Numbered from the stretch's first letter, positions 35,558 through 46,585 are shown. The stretch is DNA of 64,000 nt from Shewanella holmiensis (GCF_025370255.1 NZ_JAMTCD010000007.1:1-64000); one strand, 5' to 3'. The notes: a model not told the origin generated them from the sequence alone. Made by a program: numbers and translations.

Positions 35558-38371
35558 ATGACTATTAATTATCAAATCGTCATGGATGAGTTATTAGCTA
35601 AGCTAGGCAAAGATGCTGTTAGCAACGATCCAGTTCGTCGTTTCGCTTGGTCAACCGATGCAAGTTACTTCAGAATTGTCCCCGAAATCGTTGTTCATGC
35701 TGATGATATCGACCAAGTAAAAGCGACCCTTGAAATTGCCAACAAATACCAAGCGCCGGTAACTTACCGTGCGGCTGGTACCAGTTTGTCTGGCCAAGCT
35801 ATTGGTGAAGGCATTTTACTTATTCTTGGTCATGATGGTTTCAGAAAGATTGAAATCAGCGAAAATGGTGAGCAAATAACACTCGGTGTGGCGGTGATTG
35901 GTGCTGATGCCAATGCGGCATTAAAGCCATTGAATAAAAAAATCGGTCCAGATCCTGCAACATTAAATGCCGCAAAAATTGGGGGTATTGTGGCAAACAA
36001 TGCCTCTGGCATGTGTTGTGGTACTGCACAAAATTCTTATCAAACTATCGACTCAGTAAAGCTAATTTTTGCTGATGGTACTGAACTAGATACCGGCTGT
36101 GAGCAGTCAAAAGCAGCATTTAACGCATCCCATGGCGAATTAGTTAAGTCGTTAATGGACTTAGCCGAAATGACCCAAAATAATCCAACCCTTGCGGCGC
36201 GGATTAAGAAGAAGTTTTCAATCAAAAACACTACGGGTTACAGCATCAATGCGTTAATTGATTATAGTGACCCATTCGACATCATTAACCACCTTATTGT
36301 GGGTTCTGAAGGAACGTTAGCCTTCGTTAATGAAGTCACCTACCACACGGTTGAAGAAGCTAAGTTTAAAGCTTCAGCCATGGCAGTATTTTTCAATATG
36401 GAAGATGCAGCACGTGCTGTTCCCCCATTAAATATTGATGCAGTTGCTGCGGTAGAGCTACTAGACTGGGCGTCAATCAAAGCGGTAACGGGTAAACCTG
36501 GTATGCCAGATTGGCTAGCATCACTACCTGAAGGCGCGGCGATTTTATTGATTGAGTGTCGTGCTAATGACCACGAAACCTTAGTTGAATACACTGAAAC
36601 AGTTAAAGATAAAATTGCCCATATTGAAACTGAACGTCCTATCACCTTCAGTGCTGATCCTGCAGTATTTAGTAAATACTGGGCGATGCGTTCTGGTTTA
36701 TTCCCAATTATTGGTGGCGCACGCCCTAAAGGCACGTCAGTAATTATTGAAGATGTGGCATTTGAATTACAACACCTTGCTGCTGCCGCTGCGGATTTAA
36801 CCACATTGTTCCATAAACATGGCTACCCTGAAGGGGTCATTTATGGCCATGCGCTTGCGGGTAACTTTCACTTTATTATCACCCCGACTTTCTCTACCCA
36901 AGCCGATATTGATTGCTTCCATGCGTTTATGCAGGATGTAGCAGAAATGGTTATCAATAAGTACGATGGCTCAATGAAAGCGGAACATGGTACTGGACGA
37001 GCGGTCGCACCATTTGTTGAAATGGAATGGGGTGCTGATGCTTATACTTTGATGAAGCAAATTAAGCATATTTTTGATCCTCAAGGGTTGTTAAACCCAG
37101 GGGTTATTTTAAATGATGATGCCGAAATTCACGTTAAAAACATCAAGCCATGCCCTGTAGTAGATGACTTTGTCGACAAATGTATCGAATGTGGTTTTTG
37201 TGAAAAAACCTGCCCAACATCGGCACTTAATTTTTCACCTCGTCAACGTATCGCCACATTACGAGAAATTGAACGCTTAGAACAAGTTGGTGAAAAACAA
37301 GCGGCTGCTGAAATGCGTGCTAGCTCAAAATACGATGTCATCGATACCTGTGCAGCCTGCCAGCTATGTACTATTGCCTGCCCAGTAGACAACAGCATGG
37401 GTAAACTTGTACGTAAATTACGTACTCCCTATATCACCACCACAGAACAAAAAGTATTAGACTTCCAAGCCAACCATTTTGGCCTGGTAAATAGCGCTAT
37501 CAGTACTGGTTTCAATATTCTTGGCACTATCCATAAACTTACTGGTGCGACTATTACTAACTCAGTAATGAATGTGGGTCGTATGATCACCAAAGAAGTG
37601 CCTTATTGGAACCCTGATTTTGCTAAAGGTGGCAATGTAGCCAAGGCTCCGGCACATAAAACAGGTCAACCAACTGTGGTGTATTTCCCTGCTTGTGGTG
37701 GCAGAACGTTTGGCCCAACGCCAAAAGATCCTGATAATCGCACATTATCAGAAGTGACAATGACCTTATTAGAACGTGCTGGATATAACGTCATTACCCC
37801 AGACAACACGCGCCATTTATGTTGTGGTCAAATGTGGGAGTCAAAGGGTGATTTTAAAAACGCGGATGCCAAACGCCAAGAGCTTATTGATGAAGTCAGC
37901 AAACTCACTCAAGGTGGTACCTTACCTGTCATTATCGATGGATTGTCTTGCACCAAGCGAACATTACAAGATAATAATGTTGGCGGAAATGTCAAAATTG
38001 TCGATTTAGTTGAATTCATCCATGATGATATTTTACCTAAATTGACTATCAACAAGAAATCTAATGTGGCGTTGCACATAGGTTGTAGTGCCAGACACAT
38101 GAAAGTTGAACCTAAAATGATGGCTATTGCAGAAGCTTGTGCGCAAAACATTATTCGCCCAGCAGGTATTGAATGTTGCGGTTACGCTGGAGAGAAAGGG
38201 CTTTATAAACCTGAAATAAACGCCAGTGCTTTGCGTAACATTAAAAAGTTACTACCTGTAGAAGCGAAAGAAGGTTATTACGCTAATCGAATGTGTGAAG
38301 TTGGCTTAACCCAACACAGCGGTATTTCTTATCGCCATTTAGCATATTTAGTTGAAGAAAGTTCTCGTTAA
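35558..38371 (+). CDS. FAD/FeS D-lactate dehydrogenase (Dld-II type)
   Basis: 937-aa respiratory enzyme oxidising D-lactate to pyruvate. N-terminal PCMH FAD domain (about 35-270, TYRAAGTSLSGQAIGEGILL and GGIVANNASGMCCGT), FAD-oxidase C-terminal domain (to about 525), two 4Fe-4S motifs CIECGFCEKTCP (near 542) and CAACQLCTIACP (near 598), and two CCG-type regions near 752 (HLCCGQMWE) and 872 (ECCGYAG). This architecture is that of Shewanella Dld-II, encoded beside lldP. It passes electrons to quinone at the membrane. The neighbouring lldEFG genes known in S. oneidensis do not follow here. Confidence 0.92.
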   Translation: MTINYQIVMDELLAKLGKDAVSNDPVRRFAWSTDASYFRIVPEIVVHADDIDQVKATLEIANKYQAPVTYRAAGTSLSGQAIGEGILLILGHDGFRKIEISENGEQITLGVAVIGADANAALKPLNKKIGPDPATLNAAKIGGIVANNASGMCCGTAQNSYQTIDSVKLIFADGTELDTGCEQSKAAFNASHGELVKSLMDLAEMTQNNPTLAARIKKKFSIKNTTGYSINALIDYSDPFDIINHLIVGSEGTLAFVNEVTYHTVEEAKFKASAMAVFFNMEDAARAVPPLNIDAVAAVELLDWASIKAVTGKPGMPDWLASLPEGAAILLIECRANDHETLVEYTETVKDKIAHIETERPITFSADPAVFSKYWAMRSGLFPIIGGARPKGTSVIIEDVAFELQHLAAAAADLTTLFHKHGYPEGVIYGHALAGNFHFIITPTFSTQADIDCFHAFMQDVAEMVINKYDGSMKAEHGTGRAVAPFVEMEWGADAYTLMKQIKHIFDPQGLLNPGVILNDDAEIHVKNIKPCPVVDDFVDKCIECGFCEKTCPTSALNFSPRQRIATLREIERLEQVGEKQAAAEMRASSKYDVIDTCAACQLCTIACPVDNSMGKLVRKLRTPYITTTEQKVLDFQANHFGLVNSAISTGFNILGTIHKLTGATITNSVMNVGRMITKEVPYWNPDFAKGGNVAKAPAHKTGQPTVVYFPACGGRTFGPTPKDPDNRTLSEVTMTLLERAGYNVITPDNTRHLCCGQMWESKGDFKNADAKRQELIDEVSKLTQGGTLPVIIDGLSCTKRTLQDNNVGGNVKIVDLVEFIHDDILPKLTINKKSNVALHIGCSARHMKVEPKMMAIAEACAQNIIRPAGIECCGYAGEKGLYKPEINASALRNIKKLLPVEAKEGYYANRMCEVGLTQHSGISYRHLAYLVEESSR

Positions 38372-38674
38372 ACGTTAATAACTTAAACAAAGGGCCAGTC
38401 ATTTGACTGGCCCTTCTTTTTACCCCCGAAATAACAATACCTCAATACTGCGTACCATGCTGCCCTAGTCTAATAAATCATTTTATTCTGCATAATCTCA
38501 GGGGCATTTTCTTCATGAAACCTACGGCCTATAGTTTAATGTTTTTATCGCTGCACTTCTGTCATATTTGCATATTAAACCTATAATTAATCATGAACTT
38601 GACTGACTCGACAGAAATAGCGGATATTAACTAGCGTGATCTCAGGATGAGCTAAAAATAAGTAAATTAATCAT
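38372..38674. other. Intergenic region after dld
   Basis: Starts with the dld terminator; the remainder (38420-38674) should carry the promoter of the next gene, but I see no clear consensus, no sigma-28 box and no c-di-GMP riboswitch. Confidence 0.5.
38390..38419 (+). terminator. Terminator of the lldP-dld operon
   Basis: An 11-bp perfect stem (AAGGGCCAGTC and its complement) around ATTT, followed by CTTTTTTT-like sequence. Confidence 0.9.
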
Positions 38675-41600
38675 ATGAAAATAGAAACCTCTCAATTTAT
38701 TACTTCAATGTCATACTGGGTTCTTACCATTTTATGGTTAGTCATAGTGGGTATTTACCTGCAAAAAATAAAACAGTTAAAGGCAATAAAAGGTGTTTTA
38801 GGTGGAACAATTACCGTTTTACTGATGATCCTTACTATTGATGCAATTAGAACAATCATTGAAAGTGTTTATTTTGGTCTGTATTTCAACTCTATGTATG
38901 GCTTACTCCCAAATTCCATTCATGAATTACTGTCGCAACCCAATCTGCTTATCCTTCCTAAAACCATCAATATTGCCGCAGGTTTACTAGTAATATGGCT
39001 ATTAATCAATCATTGGATCCCCAGGGAATTGCGAGAGCGTGAAGAGTCATTGCGCATATTGAATGAAGCAAAAATCTCATCTTTAAACAATGAAAAATTA
39101 TTTACATCAATTTTTAACTGTGTGTCTGATGGCTGTGTTTTTGTTGACCCTCAAGGCTGTATTATTTCGATAAACCAAGGCTTAGAAAAATTATTGGGCT
39201 ACCGTAAACAAGAATTAGTAGGCCAAAACGTCTTAATAATTTATGCCTCTAATGAAGAATATGAACAACACGGTCACAGATACTTTAACCCCGAAGCAGA
39301 AGAGACGCTTGAATCCTGTGAAGCTAATTACAAGCGTAAAGATGGGAGCATAGTAATAGCTGAAACCAGCAGGGTTATCATTAAAGATGTTGATAACAAA
39401 ATTCAAGGTTACATGGGGCTCTTTAGGGACATAACTGAACGAAAGAATATCGCGTTCAAGCTGCAGGCAAGTAAACAAAAACTGACTCATCATATCCAAA
39501 ATACCCTTCTGGGCTACATTTGCTGGGATAAAAACTCAAATTGTATTGATATGAATAAGTCTGCAGAAAAAATTTTTGGTTATTCACTAGAGGAAGTAAA
39601 AGGTAATTCATTATTAGATTTATTAGTTCCTGAAGACATTCGTGTCAATATTAAAACTAATTGTCAATCACAGTTTAAAAGTAATAAGACATCAGTAAGC
39701 ATCAATAAAAACCTGACCAAAGATGGTCGAACCATTATTTGTGAGTGGCACAATACGCCAGATTTAGACACTGAAGGTAATGTGGTTGGTATGACATCTT
39801 TAATCCAAGATGTAACTGAAAATAGACTAAATCAAATTGCTTTACATGAAGCAGAAAAAAAATTTCGTGAACAAAGTCAGCGTTATGCCGAAGTACTATG
39901 GGCCGCCAACTTAGGTACTTGGGAATGGAATATTCACACTGGTGATTTTGTATTAAATGAAAGATGGTGTGAGATGCTGGGCTTTACGCTTGAAGAACTT
40001 AAACCTATCACAATTGATACATGGAAAAACCTATTACATCCCGATGATACTCTGAAGACTAATGAACTGGTTCACCTCTGTTTTATAAACGAAATTGAAA
40101 CCTATGAATCAGAATTTAGGATGCGCCATAAAGATGGTCATTGGGTCTGGATTCTTGATAGAGGCCGTGTGGTTGAATGGACTATTGATGGTGAACCGGT
40201 TCGCATGTCTGGCACACATCAGGATATCACCGCGAAAAAGAAAGCTGATGAAGATGTAAAGCTAGCAGCAAGTGTATTTACTTATGCTAAAGAGGGAATC
40301 ATCATCACTGACTCTTCTGGTACAATTATTGATGCCAATGAGGCATTCACTACCGTGACAGGATACACATTCGATGAAGTGATTAATCAACATCCTCGAA
40401 TTCTTCAATCTGGACGTCATACATCAAAATTTTACAAAAACATGTGGACAACGCTTCACGAAAAAGGTTTCTGGACCGGAGAAATATGGAATAAGCGTAA
40501 AAATGGAGATATTTACCCTGAGATGCTCACAATAAGTGCGGTAATAGACAGCTTGGGTAAAGTAAAAAACTACATAGGCCTGTTTAATGACATTTCTGCA
40601 ATTAAAGAATACCAAACTCGCTTAGAACGCATAGCCCATTTTGACACATTAACCAACTTACCCAATAGAACATTGCTGGCAGATAGATTAACTCAATCTA
40701 TGAGCCGTTGTCAGCGACAAAAGACCCTCATAGGCGTTGCATTTCTTGACTTAGACAAATTCAAAATAGTGAACGATACCCATGGTCATGATGTTGGCGA
40801 TCAATTATTAATTTTGATTTCAACTCGGATGAAAAAAGCATTACGTGATGAAGATACTCTCGCACGTATTGGTGGGGATGAATTTGTCGTGATCATGGAA
40901 AACATCACAACAGTGTCAGATTGTGAGCCCATCTTAAATAGACTTTTAGAGGCAGCATCTGAGGCGGTAGTCATCAACGGCATTAAATTAGAAGTTTCTA
41001 CCAGTATTGGAGTATCAATTTATCCTAAAGATGGACTGGATGCAGACCAACTAATTCGTAACGCTGATCAAGCAATGTATATAGCAAAACAGCATGGTAA
41101 AAATCGTTTTCATTTATTTGATAACGAACAAAATATTGCCATTGTGTTAAAACACGAAAAATTAAAACAAATTCGCCATGCACTAGACCAATCTAAGTTT
41201 AGACTTTTTTATCAGCCTAAAGTAAATATGCAGACGGGTAACATTATCGGCGTTGAAGCATTAATTCGTTGGCAATCTTCGGAAAGGGGAATTATCGGAC
41301 CAAATGAATTTCTTCCCCTCATTGAAAATAATGAACTGATAATCGAAATAGGCGAATGGGTCATTAAAACGGCATTACAACAAATCAAAGTATGGAAAAC
41401 TATGGGCTTAAATATTCCTGTCAGTGTCAATATCAGCGCGCTGCAGTTACAGAGTAATGACTTCCCTGCTCGATTAAGCGCACTTTTATCACAATTCCCA
41501 GAAGTACCACCAACAGATCTAGAATTAGAAGTATTGGAAACGAGTGCATTAGGTGATTTGTTAAAAATATCCGAAACCATGCAGAATTGTATAAAACTCG

Positions 41601-41953
41601 GGGTAAACTTTGCTCTAGATGATTTCGGCACAGGTTATTCCTCATTAAGCTATTTAAGACGATTACCCGCAAGTGTCATTAAAATAGACCAAACATTTGT
41701 CCGCGATATGTTAATTGATCCCGAGGATTTAGCGATTATAGAAAGTGTAGTCTTACTCGCTAAATCATTTAAACGAGATGTGATTGCTGAAGGTGTTGAA
41801 ACTATTGATCATGGCATCGCACTTTTGGAATTAGGCTGTGTTTTCGCACAAGGATATGCCATAGCAAAACCTATGCCCGCAGAGGAGATCCCCCACTGGA
41901 TAGAAAGCTGGCAACCTGAAGTTAGCTGGCAGCAATATTCTAATAAGAATTAA
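38675..41953 (+). CDS. Membrane PAS-GGDEF-EAL c-di-GMP protein
   Basis: 1092 aa. The N-terminal membrane region has about three hydrophobic segments (8-28, 40-60, 90-115). Four PAS-like domains follow (about 137-260, 270-385, 400-520 and 525-640; the third is PAS_3-type with GTWEWNIHTGDF). The GGDEF domain (about 650-805) has an intact RIGGDEF near 731 and I-site RDED, and the EAL domain (about 825-1080) has VEALIRW near 859, the metal-binding DDFGTGYSSLSYL and EGVET. Both activities look possible; which dominates cannot be read from sequence. PAS ligands unknown. Confidence 0.92.
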   Translation: MKIETSQFITSMSYWVLTILWLVIVGIYLQKIKQLKAIKGVLGGTITVLLMILTIDAIRTIIESVYFGLYFNSMYGLLPNSIHELLSQPNLLILPKTINIAAGLLVIWLLINHWIPRELREREESLRILNEAKISSLNNEKLFTSIFNCVSDGCVFVDPQGCIISINQGLEKLLGYRKQELVGQNVLIIYASNEEYEQHGHRYFNPEAEETLESCEANYKRKDGSIVIAETSRVIIKDVDNKIQGYMGLFRDITERKNIAFKLQASKQKLTHHIQNTLLGYICWDKNSNCIDMNKSAEKIFGYSLEEVKGNSLLDLLVPEDIRVNIKTNCQSQFKSNKTSVSINKNLTKDGRTIICEWHNTPDLDTEGNVVGMTSLIQDVTENRLNQIALHEAEKKFREQSQRYAEVLWAANLGTWEWNIHTGDFVLNERWCEMLGFTLEELKPITIDTWKNLLHPDDTLKTNELVHLCFINEIETYESEFRMRHKDGHWVWILDRGRVVEWTIDGEPVRMSGTHQDITAKKKADEDVKLAASVFTYAKEGIIITDSSGTIIDANEAFTTVTGYTFDEVINQHPRILQSGRHTSKFYKNMWTTLHEKGFWTGEIWNKRKNGDIYPEMLTISAVIDSLGKVKNYIGLFNDISAIKEYQTRLERIAHFDTLTNLPNRTLLADRLTQSMSRCQRQKTLIGVAFLDLDKFKIVNDTHGHDVGDQLLILISTRMKKALRDEDTLARIGGDEFVVIMENITTVSDCEPILNRLLEAASEAVVINGIKLEVSTSIGVSIYPKDGLDADQLIRNADQAMYIAKQHGKNRFHLFDNEQNIAIVLKHEKLKQIRHALDQSKFRLFYQPKVNMQTGNIIGVEALIRWQSSERGIIGPNEFLPLIENNELIIEIGEWVIKTALQQIKVWKTMGLNIPVSVNISALQLQSNDFPARLSALLSQFPEVPPTDLELEVLETSALGDLLKISETMQNCIKLGVNFALDDFGTGYSSLSYLRRLPASVIKIDQTFVRDMLIDPEDLAIIESVVLLAKSFKRDVIAEGVETIDHGIALLELGCVFAQGYAIAKPMPAEEIPHWIESWQPEVSWQQYSNKN

Positions 41954-42007
41954 TCGTAAGACTTGATTCACACTAAATTGAATGAATTTAATTAAAAACG
42001 GTAAAAT

Positions 42008-43084
42008 TTAAAATAAGACATTGTTATCGTCATTTTCAATACATGCCAGTAACGATTGTTGTAACTCAGCACTATTAAGTGGTTGTTCTGTGATAATTTC
42101 TAAACGAGAATCCACAGCCTCATCTAGCTCTGATAAATGCAATATTGAATCAACCATGTTGATCCCTAATATGCCATCTAGGGTAATCATCACCGCTTTT
42201 AATCGGATAATATCCGGGCGTTTAAATGCCTCACCCCATTGCAGCAATAAATCAAAATTAAAGGTCACACTGGCGCTTATAAGCCAGCCTATACTGTAAC
42301 AACCTTCACCTTGATTGAGTTTGCATACCACCTCACCCTCCATCAAAGCAGGTGTTGGTGTATCATCAGCTTGATTAAACCACACATTAGATCCTGCTGT
42401 AGCGCTATTCAAAAGTGAACTGCGCTGTAAGGGATTAACCTTAGATGGTTTATTTCGAGCGGGAGTATTTAATCCTGCGTATATTGCATGGATAAATGCA
42501 CTGGATTGGAAGTAATCGCCGCCTTGCAACACCCTAGAACTAATGGCTAGTTGATGAAGAAAATCATCCAACACCTCTAACTCATTATGTTGATAAAGCT
42601 CGGTTTTACTGGCAACAATGATATCGGCTATCAACAATTGTTGGCGATAAGTAGCGTGGTCACGATAACGGGGATTTGCAAGCTTACGGGCATCAATTAA
42701 ACACACACTCGCTTGCAAATTTATCACCTGAGCATAATGCGGGGCTGACAACACGTTAATCATTTCCTGAGGATGACCGAGTCCTGTTGGTTCGATTAAC
42801 AATCTGTCTGGCTTAGCCCGTTGAATTATTTGATTAATGGCAACCTGTATTGGCACTCCGGCTGCACAACAAAGGCAGCCACCAGCCACCTCTTTTATCA
42901 CTACACCCGTTTGGCTAGCACCATTGATTAACCCTGCATCAATGCCGATTTCACCAAACTCATTCACCAACACAGCCCAAACCTCATGTTCAGGTTTCTG
43001 ATTCAATAGCTGCTTAATCAGACTGGTTTTACCCACACCTAAAAAGCCTGTGATTATGTTGGTTTTTACAGGGTTAATTATCAT
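42008..43084 (-). CDS. CobW/YjiA-family GTPase
   Basis: 358-aa G3E P-loop GTPase. Walker A GFLGVGKTSLIKQLL, Walker B region LVNEFGEIGIDAGLI, and the zinc-binding GGCLCC are present; the C-terminal CobW_C domain spans about 255-350. Such proteins act as metal (zinc) chaperones; YjiA-like is the nearest description. The start codon overlaps the stop of the helicase gene by 4 bp, so the two are translationally coupled. Metal and partner unknown; no Zur box was seen. Confidence 0.85.
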   Translation of the reverse strand: MIINPVKTNIITGFLGVGKTSLIKQLLNQKPEHEVWAVLVNEFGEIGIDAGLINGASQTGVVIKEVAGGCLCCAAGVPIQVAINQIIQRAKPDRLLIEPTGLGHPQEMINVLSAPHYAQVINLQASVCLIDARKLANPRYRDHATYRQQLLIADIIVASKTELYQHNELEVLDDFLHQLAISSRVLQGGDYFQSSAFIHAIYAGLNTPARNKPSKVNPLQRSSLLNSATAGSNVWFNQADDTPTPALMEGEVVCKLNQGEGCYSIGWLISASVTFNFDLLLQWGEAFKRPDIIRLKAVMITLDGILGINMVDSILHLSELDEAVDSRLEIITEQPLNSAELQQSLLACIENDDNNVLF

Positions 43085-44370
43085 TTTTTCGCTTTACTGT
43101 ACTTACCTTTACGCTGCGGTTTACCAGAATCTTTATCAAACTGGCCAGAACGGTTATTACGATTAGGTCGCCCGTGTTTTTTAACGGCCTTAGCAGGCTC
43201 TATGTCCTGCTCACGATAGCGAGCAGGAAGCGGCGCACCTTGCTCATAGCCAGCCACCACGCTTAAGTGCAGTTTTTGCTCAATAACCTCTTCAATCGCA
43301 GCGAGAAATTCGTGCTCCTGCGGGCTCACCAGTGAAATTGCTTCACCTGATAATCCAGCTCGCCCAGTGCGACCAATTCGATGCACATAATCTTCTGGCT
43401 CTTCAGGCAGCTCAAAGTTAATCACCCGCGGTAACGCTTGAATATCCAGTCCTCTTGCGGCTAAATCGGTTGCGACTAACACCCGCAATTTTCCCGATTT
43501 AAACTCTTCAAGCGCCTTATTACGTGCGCCTTGAGATTTATCACCATGGAACACCGCACTTTTAATACCGTCTAAACTTAATTCTTTTTGAAGGTGGTCA
43601 GCGGTTTCTTTACGGCTGGTAAATACCATCACTTGTTGCCAATTATGTTTACCGATCAATTCAGACAGCAACTCTGCTTTACGACGTTTATCGACTTGAT
43701 AACCTAACTGCGACACAGTGGTTGCTGTCGTCGCCATAGCAACATTGACATATTCAGGCTCAATTAACATCTTGTCTGCTAACAGCTTAATCTCGTCAGA
43801 AAACGTTGCTGAAAACATCATGGTTTGATGATTACGGCTAATTAAACGCTTCACTTTTTCGATGTCTTTAACAAACCCAAGATCAAGCATGCGATCTGCT
43901 TCATCGATAACCAAATACTTCACGGTATCCAGTTGTAAATCATGTTGACCGACTAAATCAAACAGTCGACCAGGTGTCGCCACTAAAATACTTACGCCCT
44001 GGCTAATAGCTCCAAGCTGTGGACGAATACTCGCCCCGCCATAAACCGCCACACTTTTCAGCGTCAAATGTTGGCAATATTGAACAATATTCTGTTCAAT
44101 TTGAATAGCAAGCTCGCGCGTTGGCGTCATGATCAGCACGGATAACTGACTATTTTCTATATTATTTACATCCACATTCGAAAGCATTTCGATTAATGGC
44201 AATGCAAACGCAGCTGTTTTTCCTGTACCAGTCTCGGCATTAGCCAAAACATCTTTGCCCGCTTGGATCAGTGGGATCACGGCCATCTGAACTGGCGTGG
44301 GGGTCACATAGCCAATCTCAGCAAGTGCTTGTTGAATTTCAGGCTTTAATCCTAGCGATAAAAATGACAT
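43081..44370 (-). CDS. DEAD-box RNA helicase, RhlE-like
   Basis: 429 aa. Q motif FLSLGLKPEIQQAL...PTPVQ, motif I AETGTGKTAA, PTRELAIQ, motif II IDEADRMLD, motif III SATFS, FTSRKETAD, and motif VI HRIGRTGRAG. The last ~45 residues are basic (GRPNRNNRSGQF, KYSKAKK) and probably bind RNA. Likely role in ribosome assembly or mRNA decay. RhlE versus SrmB subgroup not certain. Confidence 0.9.
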   Translation of the reverse strand: MSFLSLGLKPEIQQALAEIGYVTPTPVQMAVIPLIQAGKDVLANAETGTGKTAAFALPLIEMLSNVDVNNIENSQLSVLIMTPTRELAIQIEQNIVQYCQHLTLKSVAVYGGASIRPQLGAISQGVSILVATPGRLFDLVGQHDLQLDTVKYLVIDEADRMLDLGFVKDIEKVKRLISRNHQTMMFSATFSDEIKLLADKMLIEPEYVNVAMATTATTVSQLGYQVDKRRKAELLSELIGKHNWQQVMVFTSRKETADHLQKELSLDGIKSAVFHGDKSQGARNKALEEFKSGKLRVLVATDLAARGLDIQALPRVINFELPEEPEDYVHRIGRTGRAGLSGEAISLVSPQEHEFLAAIEEVIEQKLHLSVVAGYEQGAPLPARYREQDIEPAKAVKKHGRPNRNNRSGQFDKDSGKPQRKGKYSKAKK

Positions 44371-44585
44371 AACAGACTCTACACAGTAAAAAGAATTAGC
44401 AATCGCGTATTGTATACCGAATTAACCAGAAACTCAGGAAAAATCAGCTACCCATGCGTTAAAAAGCAACAGAGCTTCAGACTGTTCAAGGTAACAGTTT
44501 GTATCCATTAAGTGTTTTTTGTTGAATCTATACGCCAAAACAGCAAATATACTCGCAAACTTATAACAATTTCATAAAGGAATGT

Positions 44586-45209
44586 ATGAAACACTATTTA
44601 ATTGCCGCTGCTGTTTTCGGTTTAACTGCTTGTGGTGGTTCTGACTCATCGCCCGAAACACCTACAATCCCTCCCGCACCTGCACCTGAGTTAACGGTTA
44701 GTCTTTGTTATGCCGTAGATACCACTATGGGAGTATTTACCTTAGGTATTGATAACACCAATATGCCGATTACTGCGGCGAATTTCAGCCGATATGTCGA
44801 CAATAAATTTTATGACGGCACCCTATTCCACCGTATTGCGAATAACTTTGTTAATCAGGGTGGTGGTTTTACAACAGGGCTAAATGCTAAAACTACCTTT
44901 GAGCCGATTAAAAATGAGTCAAGCGTAGGCCTTAAAAATGACCGAGGTACTATCGCAATGGCACGTACCCAAATATCAGATTCAGCAACCAGTCAGTTCT
45001 TTATTAATATCCATGATAACGACAATTTAAATTACCCTAGTCAAGGTGGATATGCGGTATTTGGTAAAGTTGTTGAGGGTATGGAAGTTGTTGACATTAT
45101 GAATGCTGTAAAGACAGCTTCAGTACAAAAAAATGGTGTCACTTTCACCGATGTCCCTGTTGAGGAAATTGTCATTAACAGCATCACTGAGGCAGACTGC
45201 CCGGGTTAA
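44586..45209 (+). CDS. Lipoprotein cyclophilin-type peptidyl-prolyl isomerase
   Basis: 207 aa with a lipobox LTAC (Cys at residue 16) after a short signal, then a Pro-rich linker. The cyclophilin domain (about 38-200) has the catalytic Arg in GTLFHRIANNFVNQGGG and TIAMARTQISDSATSQFFINI. Predicted lipid-anchored periplasmic foldase. Short bacterial PpiA/PpiB-like type. Confidence 0.9.
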   Translation: MKHYLIAAAVFGLTACGGSDSSPETPTIPPAPAPELTVSLCYAVDTTMGVFTLGIDNTNMPITAANFSRYVDNKFYDGTLFHRIANNFVNQGGGFTTGLNAKTTFEPIKNESSVGLKNDRGTIAMARTQISDSATSQFFINIHDNDNLNYPSQGGYAVFGKVVEGMEVVDIMNAVKTASVQKNGVTFTDVPVEEIVINSITEADCPG

Positions 45210-45238
45210 TCGGTCTGGGTTTATTTTTTTCTGATATG

Positions 45239-45279
45239 AGTTGTGTATAAAAGATCTCTCTTCTCTTTTGTACACAACT
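45239..45279 (+). terminator. Hairpin after the cyclophilin gene
   Basis: A 16-bp stem (AGTTGTGTATAAAAGA with its complement, one G-T pair) around a 9-base loop. T-rich but interrupted sequence follows, so termination is probable but not certain. Confidence 0.6.
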
Positions 45280-45436
45280 ACTCTTCCTATCTCATTTCTT
45301 ACAAAACTTTCGATTCCGTAACAAAACTACTCCTTAATAAGTACTAATAGCGCTGTTCTTTGATATTGCTCACAAATGCAGGTCAATGACATTGGTATGT
45401 TAACTACAGATAAAATAATCCGTAGAGGTAACAACC

Positions 45437-46585
45437 ATGGCGACAAAATTTTTTATTCCTAGCGTTAATATCTTAGGTCAAAACAGCGTAGAGGAAGCCG
45501 TTAAAGACATTAAAAGCTTTGGATTTAAGCATGCGCTTATCGTGACAGACAAACCTTTAGTCAAAATTGGTTTAGTCGCCAAAGTTGCTGATAAGCTACA
45601 AACTGAAAGTATCCAAGTGTCTATTTTTGATGGTGTTCAACCAAATCCAACAACAGGCAATGTTGAAGCGGGTTTAGCCTTATTGAATAGCAATAAATGT
45701 GATTTCATTATTTCATTGGGCGGCGGCTCTCCACATGATTGCGCTAAAGGCATCGCATTAGTGGCAACAAACGGAGGCCAAATTAAAGATTATGAAGGTG
45801 TCGATGTTTCAACAAAACCGCAATTACCTTTAGTAGCGATCAACACCACTGCCGGCACTGCCAGTGAAATGACGCGTTTTTGTATTATCACCGATGAAGC
45901 CCGTCACATTAAGATGGCCATTGTTGATAAGAACACCACACCAATTTTATCCGTCAATGATCCAGAGCTAATGCTTGATAAGCCGGCATCACTAACCGCA
46001 GCTACAGGTATGGATGCTCTGACTCATGCTGTTGAGGCTTATGTGTCAATTGCTGCAAATCCGATCACCGATGCGTGTGCCATTAAAGCGATTGAACTCA
46101 TTAAAGCTAATTTAGTAAATGCGGTTAAGGATGGGCAAAACATTGATGCTCGCGAACAAATGGCCTATGCACAGTTTTTAGCAGGCATGGCATTTAATAA
46201 TGCAAGTTTAGGTTATGTACATGCGATGGCTCATCAACTAGGCGGTTTCTACGACTTGCCACATGGTGTGTGTAATGCAATTTTACTCCCTCACGTGCAA
46301 AGCTATAACGCCCAAATTGTACCTCAGCGCTTAGCCGATGTAGCCAAAGCAATGGGCGAAAATACCAATGGGTTATCAGCAGAGTTAGCAGCTAAACTTG
46401 CTATAGAAGCAATTAAGAATTTATCTGAATCAGTAGATATTCCTGCAACACTGACAGAGTTGGGAGTAAAAGCTGAAGATATCCCCACTCTTGCGGAAAA
46501 TGCACTTAAAGATGCTTGTGGTTTTACCAACCCACAACAAGCTAGCTTTGATGAAATTTGCCAAATTTACCAAGCTGCATTATAA
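45437..46585 (+). CDS. Iron-containing alcohol dehydrogenase
   Basis: 382-aa group III ADH, similar to Zymomonas AdhB (ADH II). NAD-binding [14 protein letters not shown] and [14 protein letters not shown]; metal ligands in [11 protein letters not shown] and the [20 protein letters not shown] signature. Interconverts ethanol or other primary alcohols and aldehydes with NAD. Monocistronic, with a clear terminator. Confidence 0.93.
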   Translation: MATKFFIPSVNILGQNSVEEAVKDIKSFGFKHALIVTDKPLVKIGLVAKVADKLQTESIQVSIFDGVQPNPTTGNVEAGLALLNSNKCDFIISLGGGSPHDCAKGIALVATNGGQIKDYEGVDVSTKPQLPLVAINTTAGTASEMTRFCIITDEARHIKMAIVDKNTTPILSVNDPELMLDKPASLTAATGMDALTHAVEAYVSIAANPITDACAIKAIELIKANLVNAVKDGQNIDAREQMAYAQFLAGMAFNNASLGYVHAMAHQLGGFYDLPHGVCNAILLPHVQSYNAQIVPQRLADVAKAMGENTNGLSAELAAKLAIEAIKNLSESVDIPATLTELGVKAEDIPTLAENALKDACGFTNPQQASFDEICQIYQAAL

